NCBI RefSeq assembly: GCF_964340395.1
Contig: NC_135550.1
Location: 13,071,408-13,135,407 of the forward strand
Direction: 5' to 3'
Source of the DNA: Glandiceps talaboti
Lineage: Eukaryota > Hemichordata > Enteropneusta > Spengelidae
Length of the DNA: 64,000 bases
Shown piece by piece: positions 23,816 to 39,753 of the stretch; within the stretch, counting starts at the first letter, position 1; each line of letters begins with the position of its first letter. The translations under genes and the position numbers were made by a program. The notes beneath the pieces were generated by a model. That model was not told the DNA's origin. It searched no databases and was given only the letters and a program-made list of their open reading frames with translations.

Positions 23816-23964
23816 TTGTCCACCCATTTGAAATGTCGCCAACACTCAACAGGACTGCTCTCACTGTGACAGAAAAAGACATGTCTAATCCGAATCGACC
23901 CAACAGGCTACTTTTAATAATATTCATGCATTTATTTTAAAACCAATAAAGTCATTTTACTTGT

Positions 23965-24014
23965 TACCTCCCGTAAGGGTACGGGAGGTATTAAAAGGGG
24001 AATGAGTGTCTGTG

Positions 24015-24071
<57 letters not shown>

Positions 24072-25392
24072 GCGTCATCATTTTCTAAAAACCGGCTGGC
24101 TCAATTGTAATGTAATTTGGAATATATAATCTTTAGGGTAATGGCTAGACCTGATTAGGTTTTGAGCCAGATCTGTTAATGTTTAATTAGAGAAATTTGC
24201 ATATTAATGAAATCAACTAATTAAGGAATATCTGCATACTTCAATTTCAATATAATTTAGTATATCCGTTAAACATAACAACATACATTTGTCCTATAAA
24301 ATTTGTTGATGTACCTTACAGCATTAACGAATAATTTGCATAATTTATTATTTTGGTAATTAGGCTATATCTTAAGAATGCATACTTCATATTCAACATA
24401 ATTTAGTACATATGTTAACCATAAGAAAACTCATATGTCCTATCAAGTTTGTTGATGTACCTTACAGTGTTAATGAATAATTTGCATATTTAATGATTAT
24501 CGGTAATTAGGCTATATCATAAGAATACATACTTCAGTTTCAATATAATTCAGTACACACGTTAACCATAACAAATTGTGTATGTCCTATTAAAGTTGGT
24601 TGATGTACATTACAGTGTTAATGAATAATTTGCATAATTAATGATTTTCGGTAATTAGGCTATATCTTAAGAATACATACTTCAATTCCAATATAATTCA
24701 GTACACACGTTAACCATAACAATCACATATGCCCTGTAAAGCTTGTTGGTGTACCTTTCAGTGTTAATGAATAATTTGCATAATTAATGATTCTTGGTAA
24801 TTAGGCTATATCTTACGACTGCATACTTCAATTTCAGTGCAATTCAGTACATACATTAACCATTACAAATTGTGTATGTCCTATAAAGTCAGTTGATGTA
24901 CCTTACAGTGTTAATGAATAATTTGCATAATTAATGATTTTCGGTAATTAGGCTATATCTTAAAACTGCATACTTCAATTTCAATACAATTTAGTACATA
25001 CGTTAACCATAACAAAGTGGATATGTCCTATAAAATATTTGATATAGCTTGCAGTCAATTTTAATGAGAAATTTGCATAATTAATGATTTTAGGTAACGA
25101 GGTTATATCTTAAAAATGCAAGCTTCAAATTTCATATAAGATGGTACATACATCATCCATAATAATACGCACCTGTCCTATGAAGTTTGTTCCTACTTTT
25201 ACCTTTAATGAGTATTTTGAATAATGAACGACATTCAGTATTAAGCAGTATCATGCACTCTTCAAATTCCGTATAATTTGGCACATACATTAACCTAAGA
25301 AAGCATGCTTGTCCAAAAACAAAGCCTGTTACCATATTTTTTTTTAGTTTAATGGGCTATTTGCATAATTAGTGATTCCCTTACGGGAGGCA
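23965..25392 (+). mobile_element. Pearl/Helitron-like element with satellite core
   Basis: It starts with the hairpin TACCTCCCGTAAGGG / TACGGGAGGTA (23965-23990), then a (TCTG)n tract (24009-24072), then a unique stretch (AAAACCGGCTGGCTCAATTG). About seven to eight head-to-tail ~146-bp units follow, each with TTAATGAATAATTTGCATAA, GGTAATTAGGCTATATCTTA and ACATACGTTAACCATAACAA. It ends at CCCTTACGGGAGGC (25379-25392), an inverted copy of the start. A microsatellite, tandem core and conserved arms match the plan of pearl/CvA elements of molluscs, usually placed with non-autonomous Helitron-like elements. It encodes nothing. Confidence 0.7.
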
Positions 25393-27600
25393 TTCAGTTT
25401 AAATCTGGTTTTCTATGTTATTTCTGTGTTTGTTTTATGTATGTTCGTGATGCTTGAAAGCCGAATGCAGAGTCAAATGATTTTTATTTCATGCGATCAT
25501 CTTGGAGGAATATGTTACTACAGGCATCTATTTGGATGCATGTGTCGAGACACATCTGCACAGCTATATTATTAGTCAAATGCAAAATAAGACTTTGGTC
25601 AAACATACTTTATTCCAAAAGTATTTGGTGACTGCCCCCCAAAAATGTAAGGGTGTGTATAGAACTGTTATTCTTCAGCATGTCCAAGGTGTTCTCAAAA
25701 GTGGCCTTATTATGAATACGCCCTTAGCTACATTCAAATGCATGTACATTTTGCAAAGTTAGGACATTACTTAATAGCCAGGTGAACAAAATCTTCCACC
25801 CAAGTTCCCAACCCCATCCCATGGCTTTCAATATTAACATACACACAATGATCAGATATAACAGTGCTACCGATGCGCATTACTGGCATAGCTTTTAATA
25901 TATTAGTAAGAACTTCGCTATATAAAGTTAGCAGAATCCTACCCCCTCCCTATACTAATTGACTGTGCCACTGGGGACCAACTTGTCGGTCACCTGGTGA
26001 GTTAGGATATACCTTGTAAGAATATCGTTTGCGCAACGATATCCCATAGTCTGGTTGATCAGCGGACATTCATTCGTTATGATTTATACATACCCATATA
26101 TGTTAGAAGCAAATCACATATTCCCCTAATGCGTGGATTCTTTATATAACTACCTCGTATAACTACTCAAACTACAATAATGGTTTGAGTAATTAATTAA
26201 TCGCTAATTCAGTCGAATCAACTAATATGCTTTCATATAAATTGCAATTCAATATGCCATCAACCAAGGGTGAAAGCCCATTAATTATCTACACAAAAAA
26301 AAGAAACAATTACGACCATGTGTAGACACAAATATTAACAATATTCATCTTCAGTGTCCATACAATGTACTTGCATGACCACAGACTGATAACCTGTGCA
26401 AAGTAATAAAACTGGATTCTATCTACACCTAATGTAACACTATTATACTCGAAGCTCTAGCCAATGATTCAATCTCAAATTTGCTGACTGAAAGAGCCGG
26501 TTATATGAGCACTGTAGCGGAAGTAATATGCGTTTCCTAAAACATTCGCAATCACATCAGTACTGACGCCAAAATTTTTTGAAATCATATTGAAACATTA
26601 TTTGTTAAGGCAGTAACATGTCTAAACCAGACTTAAGGCTTGACAACAGTCAACTTCACCTAAATCAGCCCTTTGACTTGAATGGAGATTCACCATTTAA
26701 TCCCGAGGAAAATCAAAATCATAAACAACTTATTAAATACGAGGCGCCGTCAATCAACAAAAAACATCCGAAAGTTCTTTGAAAGAGTAATTGTAACAAG
26801 AGACCTGAAAATCACAAACAAAACCAAATTACCGGGCTTGAAATCACTGATCGAATTCATTCACAAAGGGACAAAAATATGATAGTGTGAATCACGGCAA
26901 TACGCAGTACACAATTACAACAATAGTGACCGATAGTGACACGCAAAACAAAAAATAATCTAAAAATAAAATGTACCAGTACTGTAACACAAAAACCACC
27001 AACGAGATCACTTTCCACCAACGAGACCACTGTATCACCAAATTCACAAACAATTATAATTATGAATTATAATTATCTTGAGAATACCTCATGCCACTGA
27101 TGATGAAACATGATAGTGGTTCACAATGGCAGTAACACGCAATGTGATGAATAGTCCAAATATGATAGACTGCCTGCCGTATTGTGATATCTTATATAAT
27201 AACATAGACCAGATTTAACAGCGGTTACTAATTATAACGCGCATTACTGATATGTCTGTTAACCTATCTCAAAACTTCGCTATATAGCGTTTAACGGAAT
27301 CCTAACCCTACTGGGGAACTGGGCAACCTCGATTATTTTTATGTTGTGCTCGATTGAGCACTTTCCAAATGTAGTTTCACGCTCAGTGTACATTTTTATA
27401 CAAAGTGCTGTCCTCATCAGTGACTGTGTATACATTTTAATACACAGAGTTGTTTTGATTGTTTATCTATAAGTAGACCTTTCAACTTTAACACATTGTA
27501 ATATACTTGGTTAATAATTTTCATTCATTAGCGGCTCTATTTTCAGGAACAATTCATCTATTTTTGTTCTATTTTATCGAATAGAAACTGAAACACATGT
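25393..27600. other. No gene; ~110-bp direct repeat pair at 25860 and 27210
   Basis: Sequences at 25855-25960 and 27207-27305 share AT(C/T)AGATWTAACAG, GCGCATTACTG, AACTTCGCTATATA and GGAATCCTAACCC-like blocks in the same orientation, 1.35 kb apart. They may be remnants of terminal direct repeats, or two separate copies of one repeat. A hairpin, ATATCGTT-tgcgc-AACGATAT, lies at 26024-26044. Short frames in between are unremarkable. Confidence 0.45.
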
Positions 27601-27900
27601 TGAGCATGGCGGACAAACACCTGGTGATGCGCGACGTCCAGTGAACCAAAGGTGTGTTGACTTATCAAGTCTTTGTGTGTGACTTTAATCAATGGAGTTA
27701 TGCGAGATGCTATATCTGTTAACGTGCCTAATATTGAAGTAAAATAAATTAATAAATTAGACTACATGTATGTATATTTTAAAAGACACGACTTCCATAT
27801 TGACGTTGGCGATCAACAAATTAACAGAGATCCAATTTCTTTGACATGTTTTAGCTACACTTGTATGTATCAGTGTATTGCATTGTATTGTATTGTATCT

Positions 27901-27921
27901 ATGTGTGTATGTATGTATGTA

Positions 27922-27956
<35 letters not shown>

Positions 27957-28075
27957 ATGTATGTATGTATGTATGTATGTATGTATGTATGTATGTATGT
28001 GTGTATGTATGTATGTATGTATGTATGTATAACTATGTATGTATGTTATGTGTGTATGTGTGTGTGTGTTTTCAT
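27901..28075. repeat. (TATG)n / (TG)n microsatellite
   Basis: A compound TATG and TG tract about 175 bp long. Five overlapping frames on both strands (YVCMYVCMYV and HTYIHTYI) are repeat translations. It lies 210 bp upstream of the splice acceptor of the coiled-coil exon. Confidence 0.97.
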
Positions 28076-28287
28076 TCATTACTACTAGTGACTACTTTAG
28101 TTCGTTTGTTCATTCTGGCGATATATTTAATCTGATTTCATGCAATCAAATTAATGATTAGCGAAACATCGTTTACAGAAACATACTAGATTGTTCTTTT
28201 CTCATTCTTGATATCGTTGCTGTTGGTGGTGGTGGTTATGTTTTTGTCCTGTTGTTGTTGTGGCTGTTATTGTTGTTGTCATCCTAG

Positions 28288-28342
28288 AACGATCATATCC
28301 AAAACACAATTTCAGAAAGAAATATACTACCATTACAGCTCA
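28288..28342 (+). other. 5' UTR part of the coiled-coil exon and its splice acceptor
   Basis: TGTTATTGTTGTTGTCATCCTAG (through 28287) is a good pyrimidine tract and AG. The 55 bases after it contain no ATG before MATQDG. Where the upstream exon lies is unknown. A weak candidate is the ATGGCGGACAAACACC region at 27606, whose short frame stops after 12 codons. Confidence 0.55.
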
Positions 28343-29821
28343 ATGGCAACACAAGATGGAAATGAAAGTCTCCAAACAAAAAAGAGCCAATTGGAAGATG
28401 CTGTCAAAGATCTTGTGAACAGAAAAATTAGGTACACCTCAGATATTAAATCATTAACAAATGATAAAGAGAATCAAGTTGAAGAACTTAAAAAACTCAG
28501 TTACAACACTGAACAACTGAAAAAAGATTCCAAATACCTATCAGATAAACGCCAAAATTTACAAGATGATATAGAACGACTCGAAAGTTGTGCGAGAGAC
28601 TTGCAAGACGACATTCAAAAATACAAAATAAATGTCAGTAATTTCGAGAGCAAGAGTAAACGCCTTGAAGAAGAAGTCTTAGGAAAAACAAAGAATCTGG
28701 AGGTACTGCAGGATCAAGAACTCTTAAAACAGAGGAAAATATCTAAAGATATTAAAGAACTAGAACATTCTAAAACTGAACTAACAAATGCAATAAAAAG
28801 TTTAGAGAATGAGAAAAATAATGTGGAAAGATCAATCACACGTATAGAGGCTGAAAAGAAAGACATCATGACTAATAAAAACCTGGTAGCAGAAGACGCC
28901 GTAATATTGCATCGTAATATTATAGACTTGAAAAGAGAACATGACGACCTTGATAAGAAGGTAAAAGAAGCACGTGTGGAGCTCACACAAACCAAGAAAG
29001 AATCTGCTATTGTCACGACACAGATGGGTGCATTGAGAAAGAATATCAGCGATCTAGAACAGAAGAGAAGACGCGGAGAAGATGACAATAAAGCTATCGA
29101 GGCTAAAAAGAAGGTGGTTGATAAAAATCTCGAAAATTCCTTACGTGAAACTGAAAGTCTGTCAGCCAAGAAGGATAACTTGAGAAGCGATATAGCACGG
29201 CTTAAGAGCATCGAGGAGAAAGAGACTGTTAGGAAAGATGAAATTATGGAAGAGGTTGCACTACTGAAATCAAATAAATCCAAATTGAATGACCAAGTTA
29301 ATGACTTGAAAGACGTTATTCAAACTCATCAAAAACAAATTGGGGAACTGAAGACTAGCAAGAATACTCTTGATGTAGAGATCAGTAGGCAAAATGGTCT
29401 TCGGATACACAAGAATATATTAGAAAACGACATCAGAGATCTAGAACAGAAGGGAATGGTTGCCAAAAATGAATTTAATAAGGGCATAGCGAAAAAGAAA
29501 CGCCTTGATGAAGAGATCAGACAAATGACAAAGAAACTGGAGGAAATTAAACGGCGTGCCGAGAGAGTGCAACGAGAGAATAATCAAGACCTATCAACAA
29601 AGAACATGGAAGTAGAAGAACGCAAATTGCGTAAACGCACATTACAAAAAGAAATTTCCAAGCTAGAGACAATAAAGGAAAACTTAGAAATTGAAATCAA
29701 ATATCTTAAAGAAACAACGAAGGCATTGGATAACGAATGTAAACAAGTGGGATTTATGTCTGAAAGGAGGTCAAGTCATAGAAAGGCATGGCAGGAAACG
29801 CGTGGGGAATATGAAAGACAG
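28343..29821 (+). CDS. Coiled-coil protein, main coding exon (493 residues)
   Basis: The frame gives 493 residues dominated by K, E, L, I, D and N, with a leucine/isoleucine heptad rhythm from about residue 12 to 475 and not one proline. This is a long, almost continuous alpha-helical coiled coil. I chose the ATG at 28343 (MATQDGNESL). The open frame extends 45 codons upstream, but those codons (runs of V and C) lie across a polypyrimidine tract and a TCCTAG acceptor at 28282-28287, so the exon begins at 28288 with a short 5' UTR. The exon ends at CAG|GTAAGT (29821/29822), a consensus donor in phase 0. Beyond it, reading through gives only eight more codons. Recurring blocks (RDLEQK and SDLEQK) suggest growth by internal duplication. 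I see no signal peptide, motor, or SMC/ATPase motif, and the family is not recognised. A cytoskeletal or scaffold role is only a guess. The 189-codon antisense frame at 28714-29283 is a shadow. Confidence 0.85.
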
Positions 29822-30109
29822 GTAAGTCCTAACGAATATTCCATATGATTTTCCAGAATCAATACAACCCGTCTTGAATGAATTCAAAATATACCAGAGC
29901 GTCTCTTAAACTTGCAGTGGCGTGAGTAAATGACACTAGTGTTAGGCTCGGAAGAGTTAACCATATGAACATATCACAATAAGTGTATATGTTTCAGTAA
30001 AAACATCAAAGTAAGGGCCATTACATAATTGTCCACAATTAAATACTATCATACGAAGTTATTATTGGATATCACTCTTCGTTCACCATATCACCAAGTT
30101 GTGCATTTG

Positions 30110-31160
30110 CATGGTAGAGGTTTTCAACTCCAAAAAGCCAATTTTGAGACTGTTCAGACATTTTCAGAAAATAATTTGCACAGCACATCTAATGGTAGTA
30201 TCATTGGTAGGAGAGATTTGGAGTTTAAGGCAATTTTAGACTATCTTGGCAAACATGGCACATCTTTAAAAGACAATATCATCTCAAATTAGAATAGAGT
30301 GAAAATGTTTAAGAAATTTTTAATACCTTTATGACAGTAAAAACGTTGTTGGTACATCTGATTGTTGGTTGATTGCATGAGTGACCTCTGGGGTTAGGGA
30401 GTCCTTGGGGTTTTACCCGTTGCAGAGCTGCAGTTTTTGGCTTCTATTATAAAGGCAATGTTTACGTTATTCATATTCCCAAGCTTCGAAAAGCTAACGT
30501 AAATGTAAGTTTAAAATGAGTTTCCCATGTCACATAAAAATGGGCCCGTAACATTGGAATAGGGGCATTAATATTGCTTGTATAGTAAAGTCACCGGTAT
30601 GTTAGAGAACTTTAGGTGGACATACCTAGTGTATAATAGAAACTGGAATCTGATGAGATGTGGCGAGCTTTAGTGTCAATAACATGTAGTGTCCAAAATA
30701 GAAAGTGTATTAATCCCTTCTGACAAGTTCATACTGATGAGTAAAACAATTTAGATTAACTTCTTTTATACAAATATCTATGAAGAGTACCATTATGAAA
30801 CCTTCAAGTTCACTTGCACCAAAGTGCAATATCAGTGAAGCATTGATTATGAAAAGGCCAAGCATTTACACGACATGTTCTGTAATTAGTGTGGTAGCTA
30901 GGTAATACATAGATATGTATATGTATAGTTATGTTTGAACTAAACAATAAGTAATATTAAAGAATTTATGTAAGAAACAGGGACAAGAATAAATATTTAC
31001 ATGCACCACATTTCAGGCAAGGCTATATGCCATTGTAGAAAAGATTCTTTTCTTCCATCACAATTCTAACACGATGACCCCTACTGCCAATTTCAAAAAC
31101 AGAGTGACCCCTACAAATCCATCCAAAGATAGTGACCGGCCCCTTATCATGTGCCCTGTG
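30110..31160 (-). mobile_element. Degraded copy of the ~235-bp-core Harbinger-like family
   Basis: It has the same order of blocks as 10905-12555. A worn tandem unit (GCCAATTTTGAGACTGTTC) is followed by GAGTGACCTCTGGGGTTAGG, TTCGAAAAGCTAACGTAAATG, ACCTAGTGTATAATAGAAAC, TCACTTGCACCAAAGTGCAAT and, at 31085, CTGCCAATTTCAAAAACAG. It stops around GTGACCGGCCCC. The outer left end is missing. Confidence 0.65.
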
Positions 31161-31309
31161 CCCAGGAATTCAAACAGAAAATACGAAAAATAAAAAAGCA
31201 CAGCCTGATAGCCTGTTTTGCGATTTATATATCATGCTCTATTATCACGCTAACAAAAATCATATATGATCCACACAAAGGACAATCTTACAGTAGTTTA
31301 AAAGGGCAG

Positions 31310-31700
31310 CCCATTGGGGTCCTATGTCGGTTTCGACATGATCCCTATAGAGCGACCCTTTGGGCATCCAATAGGACAACCATATTGGTGTTCAATAAGA
31401 CAGCCCTGTAGGTCATATTAGACAATACTATTGGCGTCCAATGGGACAGCCCCGTAGGTCCTAGAGGATAACCCTATTGGTATGCAATAGGGACAGCCTT
31501 GTAGGTCCTTGAGGTCATCCCTAAAGGTGTCCAAAAGGATAGCCCTATAGGTCCTAGAGGACAACCCTATTGGAGTCCAATATGACAGCTCTGTAGGTCC
31601 TAGAGGTGACCTTTATTGGCTCCCAATAGCTAGGACAGCCCTGGAGGACAATACTATAGACAAACTATAGGTAAACCCATAGACATCCTATAGAGTGTCA
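31310..31700. repeat. Degenerate ~47-bp minisatellite
   Basis: GTAGGTCCTAGAGG recurs at about 46-48-bp spacing (near 31409, 31456, 31502, 31548 and 31596). Each unit also contains an inverted pair, ATTGG...CCAAT, so every monomer can form a small hairpin. Later units decay into CTATAGG-like text. Confidence 0.8.
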
Positions 31701-31873
31701 TAGGTCAAACTATGGCCCAATAAAGCCAACTTAGTCAAACCACAGTCCATACAGATAATGACACCAAGTTGTTTCTTAAAATATGCATTATTGCTGTATC
31801 CACTTGTTCTATTGTAAGATTAAAATGAAGATGTATATCAACAATTGGAGTGAAGTTTCCTGTTTATAGCCTT
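31701..31873. other. Spacer without features
   Basis: I see nothing supported here. Confidence 0.4.
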
Positions 31874-32145
31874 ACACTAGTAGAGATTTTAGTACAGAAT
31901 ACGTCATTTTCCGTACTATAGTTCAGATTGAGTTCAATTCTGTACTTTTATGCTGATGAGGTGGACGTTTCTGTACTTTCCCATTAGCGCCTGTCTAATC
32001 GGATTATACTCGATCTGAAAAATAGTTCAGATTGCGAGTCGGAAGTGATTTGAATACATTTGCATTTAGTTCAGAATGTATTCATGAGTTCACCCCGATA
32101 ACCGGGCAGTAAACAAATGAATATTCAAATCTACCGTGCTTGCAA
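31874..32145 (+). repeat. 272-bp interspersed repeat, copy 1
   Basis: It runs from ACACTAGTAGAGATTTTAG to ACCGTGCTTGCA and is nearly identical to the reverse complement of 51564-51835, with equal length. It has no terminal inverted repeat, no A-rich tail, and no tRNA-like box that I can identify. The family is unclassified. Confidence 0.8.
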
Positions 32146-36843
<4,698 letters not shown>

Positions 36844-36871
36844 CATACACTTACACAAATGTAAATTTACT

Positions 36872-36965
36872 TGGTAAACAACTGCTCCTGAGGTTTAATT
36901 TTGGTTCAAATCATGAGCAGAATATTCGGGGGCCCTTTCAGACCATCACAATTGTCATGCCCCCC
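36872..36965 (+). repeat. Dispersed ~100-bp repeat, copy 1
   Basis: TTGGTAAACAACTGCTCCTG, GTTTAATTTTGGTTCAAATC, ATGAGCAGAATAT and GGCCCTTTCAGAC match 42458-42545 in the same orientation. The family is unknown. The following C-rich ATGCCCCCC text looks like transposon subterminal sequence. Confidence 0.6.
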
Positions 36966-37114
36966 TCCCTTTGAACCTCAATTTTGTTCATGCCCCCCCC
37001 CCCGTAAATTCTGACTCCAGCATAATTTCAAGATTATTCCGAGCTCGGTATTACCATAGACAATAGAGAGAGATACAATTGATGACTGTTATAACCTCAA
37101 GAAGCACATCTCGT

Positions 37115-37265
37115 TGACATGTAGATCAGTTCTTTTTCACCTCCGAACAACGTGTTGTACTCCGCTGGAACAATTTACCAGAACATGTTATTGGAGCAGA
37201 AACTGTTAAAGACTTTAAAATTGTCTTGGACCAGTACTGGAACACTACAGGGATTATATAGGCCT
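37115..37265 (+). pseudogene. LINE reverse-transcriptase C-terminal fragment
   Basis: The plus frame reads FFFTSEQRVVLRWNNLPEHV and then VKDFKIVLDQYW before a stop. This is the FF..RVV..WN.LP...V..A..V..FK..LD.YW block found at the C-terminal end of several CR1/Jockey-group LINE polymerases. It is very short and comes from a different family, or a different part, than the fragment that follows. Confidence 0.7.
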
Positions 37266-37329
37266 TTAAGGCTTTTCTCCCTTACTTGCCATGGATGGAT
37301 GTTACCATGGCAATCATATTAAATCATAT

Positions 37330-37605
37330 TAAATCAATAGGTCGCATCATTGACAGTGGAGGGGGCCCCTCCACTGTCTATGGTCGCATACGCCAGTATC
37401 TTACAAACGGAGTTTGTCAGAACCTTGGTCATGCACTTATATCATCGAAACCCGACTACTGAATGGCCCTTCTGTATGGGCTGCCAGCTAAAAACATTGT
37501 CCCTCTTCAACGTGCCCAAAATACAGCAGCTAGGATTGTGTCAGGTACAAAGAAAACAGATCACGTCACACCGGTTCTTTCAATAACACAGTTTAGTTAG
37601 AAATC
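37330..37605 (+). pseudogene. CR1/L2-type LINE RT fragment, interrupted by a micro-palindrome
   Basis: IKSIGR before, and GRIRQYLTNG after, the 35-bp insertion at 37348-37382 belong to one reading frame. It continues NLGHALISSKPDY-stop-MALLYGLPAKNIVPLQRAQN and TAARIVSGTKKTDHVTPVL. This is the classic HA.ISS..DY...LLYGLP....LQR.QN.AAR region of non-LTR polymerases. The in-frame TGA replaces a C codon or its neighbour, and the sequence ends shortly after. Confidence 0.85.
37348..37382. mobile_element. Micro-palindrome A1 (35 bp), TSD GTCGCAT
   Basis: CATTGACAGTGGAGGGG-g-CCCCTCCACTGTCTATG is a perfect inverted repeat except one base near the left end. GTCGCAT lies immediately on both sides (37341-37347 and 37383-37389). 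It sits in LINE coding sequence. Insert plus duplication is 42 bp, a multiple of three. Confidence 0.8.
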
Positions 37606-37667
37606 ACACTGGCATCAAGTGCAGTTACATAATATACCAGTAGGTAGGGCCTACATGTACATGTAGT

Positions 37668-37699
37668 CTCAGGTCACTACATTGTCATTGTGGTCTGAG
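37668..37699. mobile_element. Micro-palindrome B1 (32 bp), TSD ATGTAGT
   Basis: CTCAGGTCACTA...TTGTGGTCTGAG is an imperfect inverted repeat flanked by a perfect 7-bp duplication, ATGTAGT (37661-37667 and 37700-37706). It shares its termini and length with the copy at 51306. Confidence 0.7.
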
Positions 37700-37706
37700 A
37701 TGTAGT

Positions 37707-38429
37707 TTACACCACTATGACCTAAGGACTTGAACCAGGGCTGAGGAGAAGTGGTCTGAGGTTAAATTTTTGCAGCTCTCGTTCAGCAATCTCAAAACAT
37801 TTCAGCCTACTTCCCGTAATGAACACTTGTCAAGCATTTTTGTAGCTCCCATACTCAAAGACTACATATATATGTTTATATACGACTCAAAATATAACAC
37901 TGAAATTTACTTTGAACACGTTCAGTTTCAGTAGACGTATTAAAACCCCAAATCTCCACCGTATAATTTAATATCGGTAATAGTTTACAGTCAAAAACTT
38001 TTAAATTTAGTTTTGACTAGGAGGTCCCAAGTTTTGCAAGTTGACTCATGACTGCAATCATTGCTTTACTCGCTTGAGCTGCAAGCGCTAAATACCATAG
38101 ACCACTGCTTGACATAATCACGCCTAGATATTCATAAAAAGCGAACAACGTCGAGTTTATGACCACCAATAACCACTTTTCAATTTTCTTAAGAATTTCA
38201 TCTCTTAGTAAATACAATAATTTTAGTTTTGACATACATGTAATTTACTTTCAAAAGACAATGTTAGAAACCCCTACCCCATTGATTCCTGTGGGAACAT
38301 GCCTTTCGTGAAGAAAAATGGTTACATAACATGTCTACAAGAATTGTTGGAGAATGTCTATGTAGAATGCCACACTGATCCCATATCCACACCTTGAGTT
38401 TTATTTTTATTGTTCTTCAATGATCTCCT
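37707..38429. other. No recognisable gene
   Basis: A half-copy of the B-type palindrome (AGTGGTCTGAGG, 37747) occurs without its partner arm. Otherwise I see no supported feature. Confidence 0.4.
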
Positions 38430-38434
38430 TCAAA

Positions 38435-38800
38435 GTAATAGTCTGGATGCCAATATGGTTTCTAACTAAACCACGTCTAGCCAAAAGCCCCTCAAATAGC
38501 ACAAAAAGTTGTTCACCCAATCAGTGAAACCTAAATGTTTTGGTGATGTAAACAGTATATAAGTAGCATCATGAGCTGACAAATGTACCACATTTGAACA
38601 TTACTGTCCCAATAAACACTAACTTTATGAGGGACTGTGTTATAACAAAGACATGATGTTAATGACTGCGTGGGTGGCTGTAAGTGAATTTTAAATTGCA
38701 TCTCATGCATTTCAAGACTTCTAGAGTAACGACTCTGACTATACTGTGAGTGGAGGTGTAAATGGCAATGATACAGTATAGGAACTAGACTATCAAAGTA
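38435..38800 (+). repeat. Dispersed repeat carrying an empty micro-palindrome site
   Basis: TAGTCTGGATGCCAATATGG followed by TCTAACTAAACCACGTCTAG matches 45700-45785, where the A4 micro-palindrome splits the sequence. Here ACTAAAC (38465-38471) is present once. A second shared block, GTGAGTGGAGGTGTAAATGG, lies at 38735-38795, against 45783-45845 in the other copy. The ~250 bp between the blocks is absent from the other copy. Confidence 0.7.
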
Positions 38801-38989
38801 ATTACCTTGTCCAAAAGACTACAGTCGGATATTAATCTCACCATTAATGCCTGAATTTATGTCTATCAAGGCGGATCTGATAAGATCATGGAAATCGAGA
38901 AACTTTCATCACTTTGGACTTGAGCATTGAATACATTTGTGAAGTACTCAGACCATGATTCATGGTTTTTTTTTAGAGGTTAATTCCAC

Positions 38990-39354
<365 letters not shown>

Positions 39355-39753
39355 CCATTGCTCGGTTGACGGCAACGCGGTCAAAGATATAGGGTTCTTT
39401 GCACAATACACGTGTATATAGAAATGATGTCCCTTAAATTTCCCCTCTTTTCATTCTTGCTCTTTTCAACTACAATATAGATTTTGATAATTTCCATAGG
39501 TCTCACGAGATATACTCTTCAAGGAAAAACAAGTTCGTGTCGGGGCTTGACACGAGAATAGTCTGTGCTTGGAGTAATTATACTGTCAGTATAATTTCTC
39601 AAAGGTATGTGTTATCGTGGAAGTTTAAACGTTATTTATACTTTAACGGTGATATAGATTTTGACCCAAGCTATGCATGCCACGGTCACAAGCTATATTG
39701 CGTCAGATCGATTTGCCAAACAAGTTTACCACAATTAACGCATCCTATCAAAC

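Noticed and set aside
27766-28135. Several VCMY- and HTYI-repeat frames
   Set aside because: They translate the TATG/TG microsatellite in different frames.
28714-29283. 189-codon minus-strand frame
   Set aside because: It is the antisense of the coiled-coil exon; its serine/leucine-rich sequence is the mirror of K/E/L codons.
31955-31980. CTGATGAGG in the 272-bp repeat, considered as a hammerhead
   Set aside because: The second half of the core (GAAA after stem II) is absent; TTTC appears instead.
37053-37070. CATAGACAATAGAGAGAG as a further family-A micro-palindrome
   Set aside because: Only the left arm is present, with no facing arm and no flanking duplication.
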